DNA of 64,000 bases from Pseudomonas silesiensis (GCF_001661075.1 NZ_CP014870.1:4174501-4238500); one strand, 5' to 3'; positions 25,812 to 34,793 are shown, counted from the first letter of the stretch. Translations and numbers: made by a program. The notes: a model not told the origin generated them from the letters alone.

Positions 25812-28025
25812 ATGAAAACCCCTGCATACTTCACCGCGTCACTGTTCAGTTGCGCCGTGCTTGCTGTCAACACGCTGGCAATGGCAGAGGGCAACCCGGA
25901 TCGCGAGGTTTACTTTGGCCAGACGCACTCGCACACCTCCTGGTCGATTGATGCCTACCTGATCGGCAACCATCAGGTCGATCCCGAGCAGGCTTACCAA
26001 TACTCACTTGGCATGCCGGTCAAGCATCCGATGGGCTTTGAAGTGCAGCTCAAAGGCCGACCTCTGGATTTCCATGGCGTGACCGATCATTCGGAATACG
26101 TGGGCGTGATCGCCCTGGCCAACGATCCGAAGTCAGACTTCAGCAAGCTGCCCATCGCCCAAAAGCTGATTGTCAAAACCCCGGAAGATTTCAATCGGGT
26201 GTTCAAATGGATCGTCGGCAGCTTGAGCCACCCGATCAAGGAGCTGATTGATCCGAAGGTTGCCGGCAACATCTGGCAGCAGAGCATCAACATTGCCGAC
26301 AAGTACTACAAGCCCGGCAAGTTCACCACGTTTGTCGCCTATGAATGGACCTCGGCACCCAACAATCAAAACATGCACCGCAATGTGTTTTTCCGCGACT
26401 CGAAGAAGGTCCCGGACCTGCCCTTCACGGCCATCGATTCGGACAAACCGGAGGATTTGTGGGGCTGGATGGACGATCAACGCAAAAAAGGCAACGAGGT
26501 GCTGGCGATCTCCCATAATGCCAACCTCAGCAACGGCCTGATGTTTGCGGTGGACGTAGATGACCGTGGCCGCCCCATCGATGCCGCCTGGGCCGAGACG
26601 CGGATGCGCAATGAATCCCTCACCGAAATTCACCAGGTAAAGGGCACCTCGGAAACCCACCCCGAACTGTCGCCGACAGATGAATTTGCCAATTATGAAA
26701 TCATGAATTTCCTGCTTGGCATCGACAACAGCACATCGAAACTCAATGGCAGTTACATCAGGCAAGCCTGGCAAAACGGCGTGGCTTTGCAGCAAACGCG
26801 TGGATTCAACCCTTACAAAATGGGCGTGGTCGGCGCCAGCGACTCGCACAACGGGGTGATTCCTTATTCGCAGAGCAACAACTTCGGCTCCCACGGCTTT
26901 ACCGACAGCACCCCGGCAGCGCGTCTTTCCGGCAAACAGAATTCGGGCTTGATGGCCTTGCAAACCAGCACGTCCGGTTTGGCCGGCGTCTGGGCCGAAG
27001 AAAATACCCGTGAATCGATCTTCGATGCCATGAAGCGTAAAGAAGTCTACGGCACCAGCGGCGTGCGCATCCCCGTGCGCATGTTTGGTGGCTGGGGCTT
27101 CGACAGCAGTGTGTGGAACGAAAAAGACTGGGTGCACGCCGCCTACGCCAAGGGCGTTCCCATGGGCGGCGATTTGCCGGCAAAACAGGGCAAAGAGGCG
27201 CCGTCCTTCGTGGTGTGGGCGGTCAAGGATGCCGACGATGGCAACCTCGATCGAATCCAGATCATCAAGGGCTGGACCAAAAACGGCCAAACGTTCGAGA
27301 AGATCTACGACGTCGCCTGGTCCGGTGATCGCCAACCCGACCAAGACACCGGCAAGGTCCCACCGGTGGGTTCCACGGTCGATGTTTCCAAGGCGACTTA
27401 CACCAATAATATCGGCGCCACCGAGCTGAAAAAAGTGTGGGTCGATCCGGATTTCGATCCGGCCCAGCACGCGTTCTACTACGCCCGAGTGCTACAGATC
27501 CCGACACCGCGCTGGAGTACCTATGACGCGGCCAAGCTGCAAGTACCACCGCCGGCCGACGTTTCGGCCACCGTCCAGGAACGCGCGTGGACTTCGCCGA
27601 TCTGGTACACGCCGAATGCCGAGGACAGCAAGCTTGTCGCGGGTGGAAAAACCATCGATCAGCTGAAAACCGAAGGTGCCAAAGCGCTCACTAACGAGCA
27701 GTTGCAAGCCTACGTGGTGGGCAAAACCTTGAAGGTGCTCAACACGGTCACCGGCCAGACGTTTGAAATCATTTATGGCTCCGACGGGCAACGCCTGGTC
27801 AGCAGTGTCGATGGCAAGCCGCCTGCGCAAGGGGAATACCTGAACATGCTGCATGACGGACAGTTTGGCGTGCCGGCCAAATATGAAATCAAGGACGGGC
27901 ATCTAATGACAACACTCGGCGGCACACCCTTCGAGGTCACGGTATTCGAGCAAAACGGCAAATACAGGGCGGCTCGCAGCAACGAGTTCGGCTATGTGAA
28001 TTATGAGGTTGACGAGGTCAAGTAG
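25812..28025 (+). CDS. exported DUF3604 protein with PHP-like metal motifs
   Basis: ATG at 25812 is preferred to 25803 because GGAG (25799-25802) fits it. The 737-residue protein has a signal peptide (cleavage AMA-EGNP). Its DUF3604 body starts YFGQTHSHTSWSIDA, and a series of His/Asp clusters follows: DFHGVTDHSEYVG, LAISHNANLSNG and VVGASDSHNGV. This order (H-x-H, then D-H, then H-N, then D-S-H) resembles metal-dependent PHP phosphoesterases. The substrate is unknown. It ends the PpiC-HupE-DUF3604 operon; a metal carrier and a chaperone beside a large exported metalloenzyme make a coherent unit (inference). Confidence 0.85.
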   Translation: MKTPAYFTASLFSCAVLAVNTLAMAEGNPDREVYFGQTHSHTSWSIDAYLIGNHQVDPEQAYQYSLGMPVKHPMGFEVQLKGRPLDFHGVTDHSEYVGVIALANDPKSDFSKLPIAQKLIVKTPEDFNRVFKWIVGSLSHPIKELIDPKVAGNIWQQSINIADKYYKPGKFTTFVAYEWTSAPNNQNMHRNVFFRDSKKVPDLPFTAIDSDKPEDLWGWMDDQRKKGNEVLAISHNANLSNGLMFAVDVDDRGRPIDAAWAETRMRNESLTEIHQVKGTSETHPELSPTDEFANYEIMNFLLGIDNSTSKLNGSYIRQAWQNGVALQQTRGFNPYKMGVVGASDSHNGVIPYSQSNNFGSHGFTDSTPAARLSGKQNSGLMALQTSTSGLAGVWAEENTRESIFDAMKRKEVYGTSGVRIPVRMFGGWGFDSSVWNEKDWVHAAYAKGVPMGGDLPAKQGKEAPSFVVWAVKDADDGNLDRIQIIKGWTKNGQTFEKIYDVAWSGDRQPDQDTGKVPPVGSTVDVSKATYTNNIGATELKKVWVDPDFDPAQHAFYYARVLQIPTPRWSTYDAAKLQVPPPADVSATVQERAWTSPIWYTPNAEDSKLVAGGKTIDQLKTEGAKALTNEQLQAYVVGKTLKVLNTVTGQTFEIIYGSDGQRLVSSVDGKPPAQGEYLNMLHDGQFGVPAKYEIKDGHLMTTLGGTPFEVTVFEQNGKYRAARSNEFGYVNYEVDEVK

Positions 28026-28033
28026 CGCCGAGG

Positions 28034-28066
28034 CCAGCACCGATATTCTGCATCCATCAGTGCTGG
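28034..28066. other. stem-loop after the DUF3604 operon
   Basis: CCAGCAC (28034-28040) pairs with GTGCTGG (28060-28066) around a 19-base loop. It could act in mRNA 3'-end formation, though no U-tract follows. Confidence 0.4.
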
Positions 28067-28111
28067 CAGATTCTGCGGAATGACTGATCAAGAGGGTCGT
28101 GGTGGCAACTA

Positions 28112-28312
28112 TTGAAGAGTCCATCAACAGGTGGACATCAGGCGACCTATGCTCTTAACAGGGACACCGATGTCAATGTCAGTCGGGCCGTGGTCTGGCT
28201 CGACGAGATGCCGGTGGACCAGACCGGATCCGTGTCAGGCACTCGAACTTCCGGTCAGTTCGACAATGCCTGGATTCAAGCGCTGACCGGCAACATGACC
28301 TGGCGTTTCTGA
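28112..28312 (+). pseudogene. C-terminal fragment of an outer-membrane beta-barrel gene (FadL-like)
   Basis: The 66-residue frame ends VDQTGSVSGTRTSG..., then WIQALTGNMTWRF with a terminal phenylalanine. This is the look of the last strands of OMPP1/FadL-type barrels. There is no signal peptide and no upstream barrel, so it is most likely the 3' remnant of a deleted gene. FadL assignment is tentative. Confidence 0.45.
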
Positions 28313-28360
28313 AGCGTTGCCAACCCAAAAAACGACTTTATCCATGGAGTACTCACCACT

Positions 28361-29038
28361 ATGAACCTGTCCCTGAACCTGCTCGCCGGCGCCGCACTGG
28401 CCAGTCTGTTACTTGGCGGTTGCACCTCGAAAGTCACCGAAAAAGATCAATATTCCGGTTTCCTCTCCAACTACAACAATCTGCAAGAAGTCACGACTAC
28501 CACTGGCGAGAAAGCCATGCGTTGGGTGAGTCCGTCATGGAACCCTAATGCGTATGACACAGTAGTGTTCAACAAACTGGAACTCTATCCGGCGCCCAAA
28601 CCCAACGAGCGGGTCAACCAGCAGACACTCAACGAATTGCAGAACTACATGACCAGCCAGGCCAAAGGCGTGCTGGGCCAGAAATACCGAGTGGTATCGA
28701 GCGAGAGCGCAGCACCCGGCGGGTCAAACCCTCTGATCCTTCGCGCAGCGATCACCGGGGTGAGCGCCTCGAATGAAGGCATGAAATGGTATGAAGTGGT
28801 GCCGATTGCGGCCGTAGTCGGGGCGACCCAAGCGGCTACTGGTCATCGTGATCAGGACACTAACCTGTTCATCGAAGCCGAGTTCATCGACGCGAAAACC
28901 AATCAGACCGTGGCCAAAGCAGTACGCAAGGTCTTTGGCAGCCAGCTTTCGAACGAGAGCCAGAAAATCACCACGAAGGATTTCAAAGCCGCGATCGATA
29001 AATTGAATGCTGATCTCCGGGCGTTCATCCGCAGTTGA
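28361..29038 (+). CDS. DUF3313 lipoprotein
   Basis: A 225-residue protein with a lipobox (LLLGG-C, Cys21) after a short leader, so it is probably anchored to the outer membrane. The DUF3313 features follow: YSGFLSNYNNL near 32, MRWVSP near 52, and a C-terminal amphipathic helix (DFKAAIDKLNADLRAFI). A glycine/alanine hydrophobic stretch (VPIAAVVGATQAATG) lies near residue 150. The function is unknown. GGAG precedes the ATG at about eight bases. Just downstream lies a relic of the channel gene. Confidence 0.85.
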   Translation: MNLSLNLLAGAALASLLLGGCTSKVTEKDQYSGFLSNYNNLQEVTTTTGEKAMRWVSPSWNPNAYDTVVFNKLELYPAPKPNERVNQQTLNELQNYMTSQAKGVLGQKYRVVSSESAAPGGSNPLILRAAITGVSASNEGMKWYEVVPIAAVVGATQAATGHRDQDTNLFIEAEFIDAKTNQTVAKAVRKVFGSQLSNESQKITTKDFKAAIDKLNADLRAFIRS

Positions 29039-29073
29039 TTTCTGACGCAACGGGGCGTCCGGCCTATCATCCT

Positions 29074-29140
29074 GTGATAGCGCGGCTTGCCGGTCTTTAT
29101 CCGTCGGATCAGACCAGGTGACTCTCGATTTTCCCGAGTC
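29074..29140 (+). pseudogene. inverted copy of the 3' end of the K+ channel gene
   Basis: 29074-29122 matches the complement of 30211-30259 at 46 of 49 positions, and similarity continues weakly to about 29140. In frame it reads VIARLAGLYPSDQTR and a stop, as in the channel C-terminus (VIARLAGIYPSHQAR). The rest of a channel gene is absent. The two copies flank the gene at 29227-30159 in inverted orientation. Confidence 0.75.
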
Positions 29141-29144
29141 ACCT
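29116..29144 (+). terminator. hairpin, probable terminator of the lipoprotein gene
   Basis: AGGTGACTC and GAGTCACCT form a perfect 9-bp stem with an 11-base loop about 80 bases after the DUF3313 stop. A U-tract is lacking, so termination is uncertain. Confidence 0.45.
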
Positions 29145-29226
29145 CCCGGCATTAGTAAACAACCAGCATCCGACAAATGCCTCACTCATGCATGAATGGA
29201 ATGGAATGTAGCGTAAGCCCTGAGTT

Positions 29227-30159
29227 TCAAAGCCCTCCACCGAAGCGATACTGCCAGACGATGCCAATGGCATCGTATTCGCTGCCCGTGCGGGTATGCC
29301 CGCCCTCACTCGCACTCAGCTTTAGCGAATGGTTCCGGTTCAACGGCAGTGTGAGGGTGAATCCGTAGCGTGTGTTTTCCTGAGAATCGTGGTTACCGAC
29401 GCCATCGATCGAAGTACTCCCGCCAGCGAACCAGGTCGCATCCAGCGCCGCCCAGACACCGTTGCTAAAGGCATAGATAAGATGCCCCTGTACCTGGTAA
29501 ATCGGGTCCTGTGAAAATGTGTGGCCGCCGAGGAACTCGTCATTGTCGGTATAAAAGGTTCCCGCGCCGGATAATTCCAAGGTCACTGGCCCCAGGCGCT
29601 TGGAAATCCCGAGCTCGGGCTTGAATGACCAGCGGTTGTTGCCGAGATTAATCAGCCTGCTAGCGTCGTATTGGCCAAGTGGCGCCGTGATCGCCAGGCT
29701 GGTGCCGATAATCACATCCTGTTGATAGCTGGGGAATTCAGCCAGGGACAGCGCCGGGGCGCCATATAAGTTGACCGAGAAGCGGAATCTTGGATCGATC
29801 AACCCCGTGACATTACGCTCCCTGGGTTCACCGGCGAACAGCGCAGAGCCCCGCAATTTGGCCTCAGGCACGATGATATCGAACTTCCCGGAGCGGCCCC
29901 AGACATCCAGGGATCTGGCAAAGGCAAACACGACAGTCTTGATGTTGAGTTTGGCATCCTCAAGCGGGACAGAGGGGTTGGCCGTCACGTTGCCATGGAG
30001 ATCGCTGTAGCCCATGAGCAGGAAATTGATACCGACCGGCGTATTGGCATAGGACCTCGGTTCGAGGTCCTCTGCGCCTGCACCGGGCGTTACGATGATG
30101 AGCGAAGCGGATGCGAACCGAACCAGCCTGACGACACAGAGTTTGGGTTTCATCCACAT
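29227..30159 (-). CDS. outer-membrane transporter-like protein, MetA-pathway family
   Basis: A 310-residue protein with an N-terminal signal (cleavage near GAG-AEDL), then the Phenol_MetA_deg family pattern: YANTPVGINFLLMGYSDLHGNV, VIIGTSLAITAPLGQYDASRLINLGNNRWSFKPELG and a C-terminal strand GIVWQYRF. It is a probable beta-barrel. It is a distant paralogue of the protein at 12621-13556 but has no aromatic catabolic genes beside it. AGGA stands about a dozen bases upstream of the chosen ATG. Inverted repeats derived from the channel gene flank it. Confidence 0.82.
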   Translation of the reverse strand: MWMKPKLCVVRLVRFASASLIIVTPGAGAEDLEPRSYANTPVGINFLLMGYSDLHGNVTANPSVPLEDAKLNIKTVVFAFARSLDVWGRSGKFDIIVPEAKLRGSALFAGEPRERNVTGLIDPRFRFSVNLYGAPALSLAEFPSYQQDVIIGTSLAITAPLGQYDASRLINLGNNRWSFKPELGISKRLGPVTLELSGAGTFYTDNDEFLGGHTFSQDPIYQVQGHLIYAFSNGVWAALDATWFAGGSTSIDGVGNHDSQENTRYGFTLTLPLNRNHSLKLSASEGGHTRTGSEYDAIGIVWQYRFGGGL

Positions 30160-30211
30160 TCGCTCGCTTCCTGTCAGGCCCCCTTCGGGGATGGCTCAGG
30201 TAAATCGGGCG

Positions 30212-30910
30212 TCACCTGGCCTGATGCGACGGATAAATACCGGCAAGCCGCGCTATCACGACCCCGACGTAAAAGACGCCTGAAAATTCTTCCACCATCA
30301 CCAGTGAGCGTGCGTGGTTGGTCAACGGGATAACATCACCGTAACCGGTGGTCGTTAGCGTCGTGAAGCTGAAATAGATCAGTTTGAAGAAAGTGCCGGG
30401 TTGCCTGAAGTCGAAGTTGCCAGGGCCGAATGAGCCAGCGGCGGAAATCTCGACCAGGGCATAGATAAAGGACCAAACGAAAGCCAGCATAATGTAGCCC
30501 GCAAGCGCGCCATGCAGCTTGTCGGCTGTAATTGGGCCGCGCTTGAGAAGGTAGCGAAGCACTCCGCTGAACGAAACCGCAAGTGACGCCGCATAGGTTA
30601 TCCCGGCAAGTTCGAGAGTCGGGATACTCTTGGTCCACAAGGCCGCCCATTGAAGGCCAATCCCAAGCAATGCCAGGCACAATTTCAGGATGAACCCCGA
30701 CCGGGTCTGCCTGGTGGCGAAAGCACCCACGAGCAGCACGGCCGAAAACAGAATGCCGAGCAACATGCGAGCAAACAGACCCTCTTCAAGAAAGGGGAAC
30801 AGAAGGATCAACCCTAGCAAGAGCAACAAAAGATAAGTACAGGGCCCCAGCCCAATGACCATCTGCGCTAAATCCGCGTCGGATTCGGCGTTGTCTTGCG
30901 GATTTGTCAT
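30212..30910 (-). CDS. two-pore-segment potassium channel family protein
   Basis: A 232-residue membrane protein. There are several N-terminal hydrophobic segments (YLLLLLLGLILLFPFL; MLLGILFSAVLLVGAFA; two more to residue 150). A re-entrant pore follows with the selectivity filter TTTGYGD near residue 190, and a last membrane helix (VEEFSGVFYVGVVIARLAG) ends the protein. It matches the Ion_trans_2 (KcsA-like) family and should form a tetrameric K+ channel in the inner membrane. No RCK or cyclic-nucleotide domain is attached. Confidence 0.9.
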   Translation of the reverse strand: MTNPQDNAESDADLAQMVIGLGPCTYLLLLLLGLILLFPFLEEGLFARMLLGILFSAVLLVGAFATRQTRSGFILKLCLALLGIGLQWAALWTKSIPTLELAGITYAASLAVSFSGVLRYLLKRGPITADKLHGALAGYIMLAFVWSFIYALVEISAAGSFGPGNFDFRQPGTFFKLIYFSFTTLTTTGYGDVIPLTNHARSLVMVEEFSGVFYVGVVIARLAGIYPSHQAR

Positions 30911-30989
30911 ACGGGCCTCCCTGAGGCCGAAGTAACGCTCGATACCTGACGTTGCACGGGTGAATTCTGATCTTGCTTCAGAATATCCG

Positions 30990-32471
30990 CTACTTCGATA
31001 CCACCAGCGCCGGGGGCTGCCAGCTGCCTTCGCCAGCGGGAAGAATCGAAGGCGGTGCGGTCTTCGGCCAGTACAGACGCATCACCAGATAGACCGTGTC
31101 GTCAGGCGCCGGCAACCAGTTGGCTTCCTTTGCCTTGCCGGGGGAGTCCTTCTGGATGTAAAGCGTCAGTGAACCATCCGCGTTTTTCTTCATGGCCGAC
31201 AGCATCGGCGAATTGATCAAGTAACGGTTGATCGGGTTTTTGATCAGCAGCTGGCTCTTGCCGTCATACATGGTCACCGACCAGAAGGCATTGACGGGTG
31301 GCAGCTTTCCAGCAGGGAAGGTCAGCGTGTAGTTGTGTTTACCGGTATCGAGCGTCTTGCCAGCGCCGTCAGTGCGGGTATAGGGGTACATCGCCTCGAC
31401 GGCGTCATTGCCATACAGTCCGCCCTTCGCGGCGCCGGCACGCATCAACCAGTCGGCCTTGTAGAACGCCTGATCGCCGAAGAACGCACCGACATTCCAG
31501 CCGTTGATTTTTTTCATTCCGCTCGAGAGAAACCTGTCGACCTGCTCGTCGCCGGCCTTCATCCCGAGCAGGACCGCGGCCTTGTGCTCGAGCGAGAGGT
31601 CCTTGAATTCGAAGTTCCGGCCGGGGCCTACGCCGATACTGGCCAGCCTGGCCCGGATCGCCTTGTCGTCCGCCGATGCTGGCACATACTGCATCGCGGC
31701 CGACAGGTACTCGAAGAAGTTGGCCTTGATGCCTTCCGTGGTAGCTGGCACGAAAGCAATCTTCGGCGCAGCGGGCGGCGCGGGTTGATGGAGGAAGGCG
31801 GACAACGGCTGGATCTTGTAGCCCGCCTGCACCTTCTCGACATTCGGCATGTCGGCCGGATTGAACAGCTGGGTCCGGATAAGGGTCAGGCCGAAAGGGG
31901 TCGTGGAGGTGAACACCTTGTCGATGCCTGGAGGTGTTGCCCCCTTCCAGTCGGGGCCTGCAACCAGATAACTCCCGGGCGCACTGGCCGTTGCCCGGCT
32001 GCCGATGTAGCCGTAGTTGTAGGTGTTGCCGTCGATAAGCTGAATCGAGTAATAGCGCTTTTTGGAGACGGCCGGCACCGTGATCACCAGTGGCTCTGCG
32101 CGCAAGTCGGCCCAGAGTATCGAATACGGGGTGTCGCTGTTGGGCGTAATGACGGCGGTATCGGCGGGCGTCGCGACCCGATGCTCGTTGTGCAGTTGAT
32201 TGAAGGGAGCCTTGAACTGGCTGGACTTGGGGTCTACCGCGAACTCGTTCATCACCGCGTAGTTCATCACCAGCGGCAGGCCATAGATAAAGCCTTCCTC
32301 GGCGATTGCCTTTGTCTGTTCAAGACTCGGCGCGGTCACGCCCTTGGCCACATCCGCCTTGTCTGCCTGCTCGATCGGATCGTTCTTGCCCGCACACCCC
32401 GCGAAAAGCGTTGAACCCACTACGACGACTGCCGCAGCCATTGTCCAGCCCCGGTTAGACTTCCTGTTCAT
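30990..32471 (-). CDS. DUF1254/DUF1214 lipoprotein
   Basis: Start at 32471 follows GAGGTGG; a longer frame from 32516 lacks such a site. The 493-residue product has a lipobox (LFAG-C) and then the two family domains. DUF1254 carries VITPNSDTPYSILWADLRAEPLVITVP (in parts near 100-130). DUF1214 at the C-terminus carries YTLTFPAGKLPPVNAFWSVTMYD and RYLINSPM. The family is abundant in soil bacteria, is probably periplasmic or surface-bound, and has no established reaction. Confidence 0.88.
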   Translation of the reverse strand: MNRKSNRGWTMAAAVVVVGSTLFAGCAGKNDPIEQADKADVAKGVTAPSLEQTKAIAEEGFIYGLPLVMNYAVMNEFAVDPKSSQFKAPFNQLHNEHRVATPADTAVITPNSDTPYSILWADLRAEPLVITVPAVSKKRYYSIQLIDGNTYNYGYIGSRATASAPGSYLVAGPDWKGATPPGIDKVFTSTTPFGLTLIRTQLFNPADMPNVEKVQAGYKIQPLSAFLHQPAPPAAPKIAFVPATTEGIKANFFEYLSAAMQYVPASADDKAIRARLASIGVGPGRNFEFKDLSLEHKAAVLLGMKAGDEQVDRFLSSGMKKINGWNVGAFFGDQAFYKADWLMRAGAAKGGLYGNDAVEAMYPYTRTDGAGKTLDTGKHNYTLTFPAGKLPPVNAFWSVTMYDGKSQLLIKNPINRYLINSPMLSAMKKNADGSLTLYIQKDSPGKAKEANWLPAPDDTVYLVMRLYWPKTAPPSILPAGEGSWQPPALVVSK

Positions 32472-32906
32472 TTCCACCTCGTTAGCTCTGAGCAAGCTGG
32501 CGCCGTGACTGTTCATGGCTGATACGCCCCACCCGGACCGCGACCCAACTGGAATTTTGGCCTGTCTCTTTACCGCGCGACTCAGTAAATCCTGTGGCGA
32601 AGCGCCAACTCACACGCCCACGAGAGTGTAGAACACAATAAGCCAGCCACTCATTACGCAGCCAGGATCGTGCTCGTTATTCGGCAAACTGTTGGCCAAC
32701 TCTGCCCTTATCACCAGGTTTCCGGGTGAGGATCGGGGGGTGACCGAGGTTATGGATCAGGTATGAGCGTGAACGGCCCCGGGGCGACGAACATGTTCTG
32801 CAAGTGACGTGACGAACTGGATCAATGCTCGGGTTGAAGCTATACCGAAAGGGTTCAGAGCGGGGATGGACCACACGCTCGATCAGCGACTGAGGAGAAC
32901 TTCGCG
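32472..32906. other. 435-bp divergent gap without a recognisable gene
   Basis: I see no convincing frame, RNA gene or strong repeat. It must hold the promoters of the DUF1254 gene (leftward) and the GNAT gene (rightward), but I cannot point to clear -35/-10 boxes. Confidence 0.5.
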
Positions 32907-33779
32907 GTGTCGAATCAGCTGGTCATACGCAACATGACCCGGCCCGAGCTGGACGAGCTCGTCGATTGGGCGGCCCGTGAGGGCTGGAATCCAGGCCTTC
33001 ACGATGCCGAGCTGTTTTGGGCTACGGACCCTGCCGCCTTCATCGCGGCGTACCAGGGCGGCGAATTGATCGGCGGCGGTGCCATCACCTCCTACAATGG
33101 CGAATTCGGGTTCATGGGTTTTTTCATCGTCCGGCCTGAATATCGCGGTCAAGGTCTGGGCAATACCCTCTGGCACGCACGCCGAGAACGACTTATCGCG
33201 CGCCTGCGCCCAGCCGCGAGCATCGGCATGGACGGCGTCTTCGCGATGCAGGACTACTACGCCAAGGGTGGTTTCGTCTTCTCCCATCGCAACATGCGTT
33301 TTCGTGCCGAGATCACCGAACGCCCGACGGCCTCGCAGGTAGACGGCCAGGACATTGTCCCGTTGGCCACCTTCCCGTTCGATCAGGTTGTCGATTACGA
33401 CCGCACCTGCTTCCCCGCCGCGCGCGCAAGCTTCCTGAGCGGGTGGATAGGCCAAGCCGATGCACTCGCCGTGGGTTGCCGGCGCGCGGGCAGGCTAAGC
33501 GGCTATGGCGTAGTAAGGCGTTGCCGGGAAGGCTGCAAGATCGGTCCCTTGTTCGCCGATGACGCCCTGGCAGCCAACGCCCTTTACGCGCGCCTGGCGG
33601 AATTTGCGCAGGGTGGCCCGCTGTATCTCGATGCCCCGGAGAATAACCCCGCCGCGATGGCGCTTGTGCACCAACAGGGCATGATCGAGGTGTTCGGCTG
33701 CGCACGCATGTACCTCGGCCCTCCTCCGGCTATCGCGCACGAACGTGTGTTCGGCGTCACAACCTTCGAGCTGGGCTGA
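32907..33779 (+). CDS. GNAT-family N-acetyltransferase with second acetyltransferase-like domain
   Basis: GTG start at 32907 after AGGAG. In the 290-residue protein the N-terminal GNAT fold shows the acetyl-CoA loop RPEYRGQGLGNTLW (about residues 78-91). A second domain near 150-285 (FDQVVDYDRTCFPAARASFLSGWI; IGPLFADDALAANALYARLAEFA) resembles the C-terminal half of YitH/HolE-type acetyltransferases. The substrate is unknown. The stop overlaps the start of the next gene (TGATG), so the two are translationally coupled and may act on the same compound. Confidence 0.82.
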   Translation: MSNQLVIRNMTRPELDELVDWAAREGWNPGLHDAELFWATDPAAFIAAYQGGELIGGGAITSYNGEFGFMGFFIVRPEYRGQGLGNTLWHARRERLIARLRPAASIGMDGVFAMQDYYAKGGFVFSHRNMRFRAEITERPTASQVDGQDIVPLATFPFDQVVDYDRTCFPAARASFLSGWIGQADALAVGCRRAGRLSGYGVVRRCREGCKIGPLFADDALAANALYARLAEFAQGGPLYLDAPENNPAAMALVHQQGMIEVFGCARMYLGPPPAIAHERVFGVTTFELG

Positions 33780-34672
33780 TGGCCGCTCGCGACCTCATCG
33801 GTTATGGCGGCTGCCCGCCCCACCCGCGATGGCCCGGTGAGGCGCGCGTCGCGGTCCAGTTCGTACTCAACATTGAAGAAGGCGCAGAGTCATGCATCCT
33901 CAATGGCGATGCACAGTCGGAGGCCTGGCTTCACGAGCTACCGGGCCGCCCGCCGCGTGTGGGGGAATCGGACTTGAGCGTCGAGGGCATGTACGAATAC
34001 GGATCGCGCGCAGGCGTGTGGCGCATTCTGCAGCTGTTCAACGCCCGAGGCCTGCCGCTGACCGCCTTCGCCGTCGGCCGGGCACTGGAACTCACCCCGG
34101 CGATTGGCCATGCGCTCTGCGCTGCCGGCCATGAAATTGCCGGGCATGGCTACCGTTGGCTGGACTATCGCGACATGCCTGAAGACCAGGAGCGGCGCCA
34201 TATCCGCCTCACCCTCGACGTGATCGAACAGATCTGCGGTAAACGCCCCACAGGTTGGTACACAGGCAGGGTCAGCCAGAACACCCGCCGCCTGTTGCGT
34301 GAGGAAGGCGGGTTACTCTATAGCTCGGACGCCTACAACGATGATCTGCCCTATTGGCTCCCGGGCTCGCCCGCCCACCTGGTGATCCCCTACACACTGG
34401 TCAACAACGACGCCCGCTATCTGCTGCCGAATGGTTTCGCCTGCGGTGAAGACTTCTTCCGGCTGCTCAAGGATGCTTTCGACCTGCTGTGGCAGGAGGG
34501 CGTGCAACACCCGAAGATGATGAGCGTCGGCCTGCATGGGCGGATCTCTGGCCATCCTGGTCGTGCGATGGCGCTGGCGCGGTTTCTCGATTACGTACAA
34601 GGCCACGACGCGGTGTGGATCTGCCGGCGCGAAGAGATTGCCAGGCACTGGATAGCCCAATTCCCCGCCTGA
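33779..34672 (+). CDS. PuuE-like polysaccharide deacetylase/allantoinase homologue
   Basis: The 297-residue protein matches the PuuE group: it begins RDLIGYGGCPPHPRWPGEARVAVQFVLN, continues YEYGSRAGVWRILQLFNARGLPLTAF and HEIAGHGYRWLDYRDM, and ends with the VWICRREEIARHW pattern. PuuE of P. fluorescens opens allantoin, but no other purine or ureide genes are here. Pairing with a GNAT acetyltransferase suggests another amide or acetamido substrate. The last 75 bases include one arm of a perfect inverted repeat. Confidence 0.82.
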   Translation: MAARDLIGYGGCPPHPRWPGEARVAVQFVLNIEEGAESCILNGDAQSEAWLHELPGRPPRVGESDLSVEGMYEYGSRAGVWRILQLFNARGLPLTAFAVGRALELTPAIGHALCAAGHEIAGHGYRWLDYRDMPEDQERRHIRLTLDVIEQICGKRPTGWYTGRVSQNTRRLLREEGGLLYSSDAYNDDLPYWLPGSPAHLVIPYTLVNNDARYLLPNGFACGEDFFRLLKDAFDLLWQEGVQHPKMMSVGLHGRISGHPGRAMALARFLDYVQGHDAVWICRREEIARHWIAQFPA

Positions 34673-34758
34673 GTGGTGAGTGGTTCGGATCGGCCTGAGC
34701 CGCGCTGATGTATCATTGGCCGCTCTCGCCGGCAGATCCACACCGCGTCGTGGCCTTG
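34598..34758. repeat. perfect 32-bp inverted repeat at the 3' end of the PuuE-like gene
   Basis: 34598-34629 (encoding QGHDAVWICRR of the PuuE-like protein) recurs exactly as its reverse complement at 34727-34758. The arms are 97 bp apart. A transcript through this region would form a very stable 32-bp stem. Confidence 0.9.
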
Positions 34759-34793
34759 AAGAGGGGACGGATTTATTTTCCGTTCGTTGAAAT

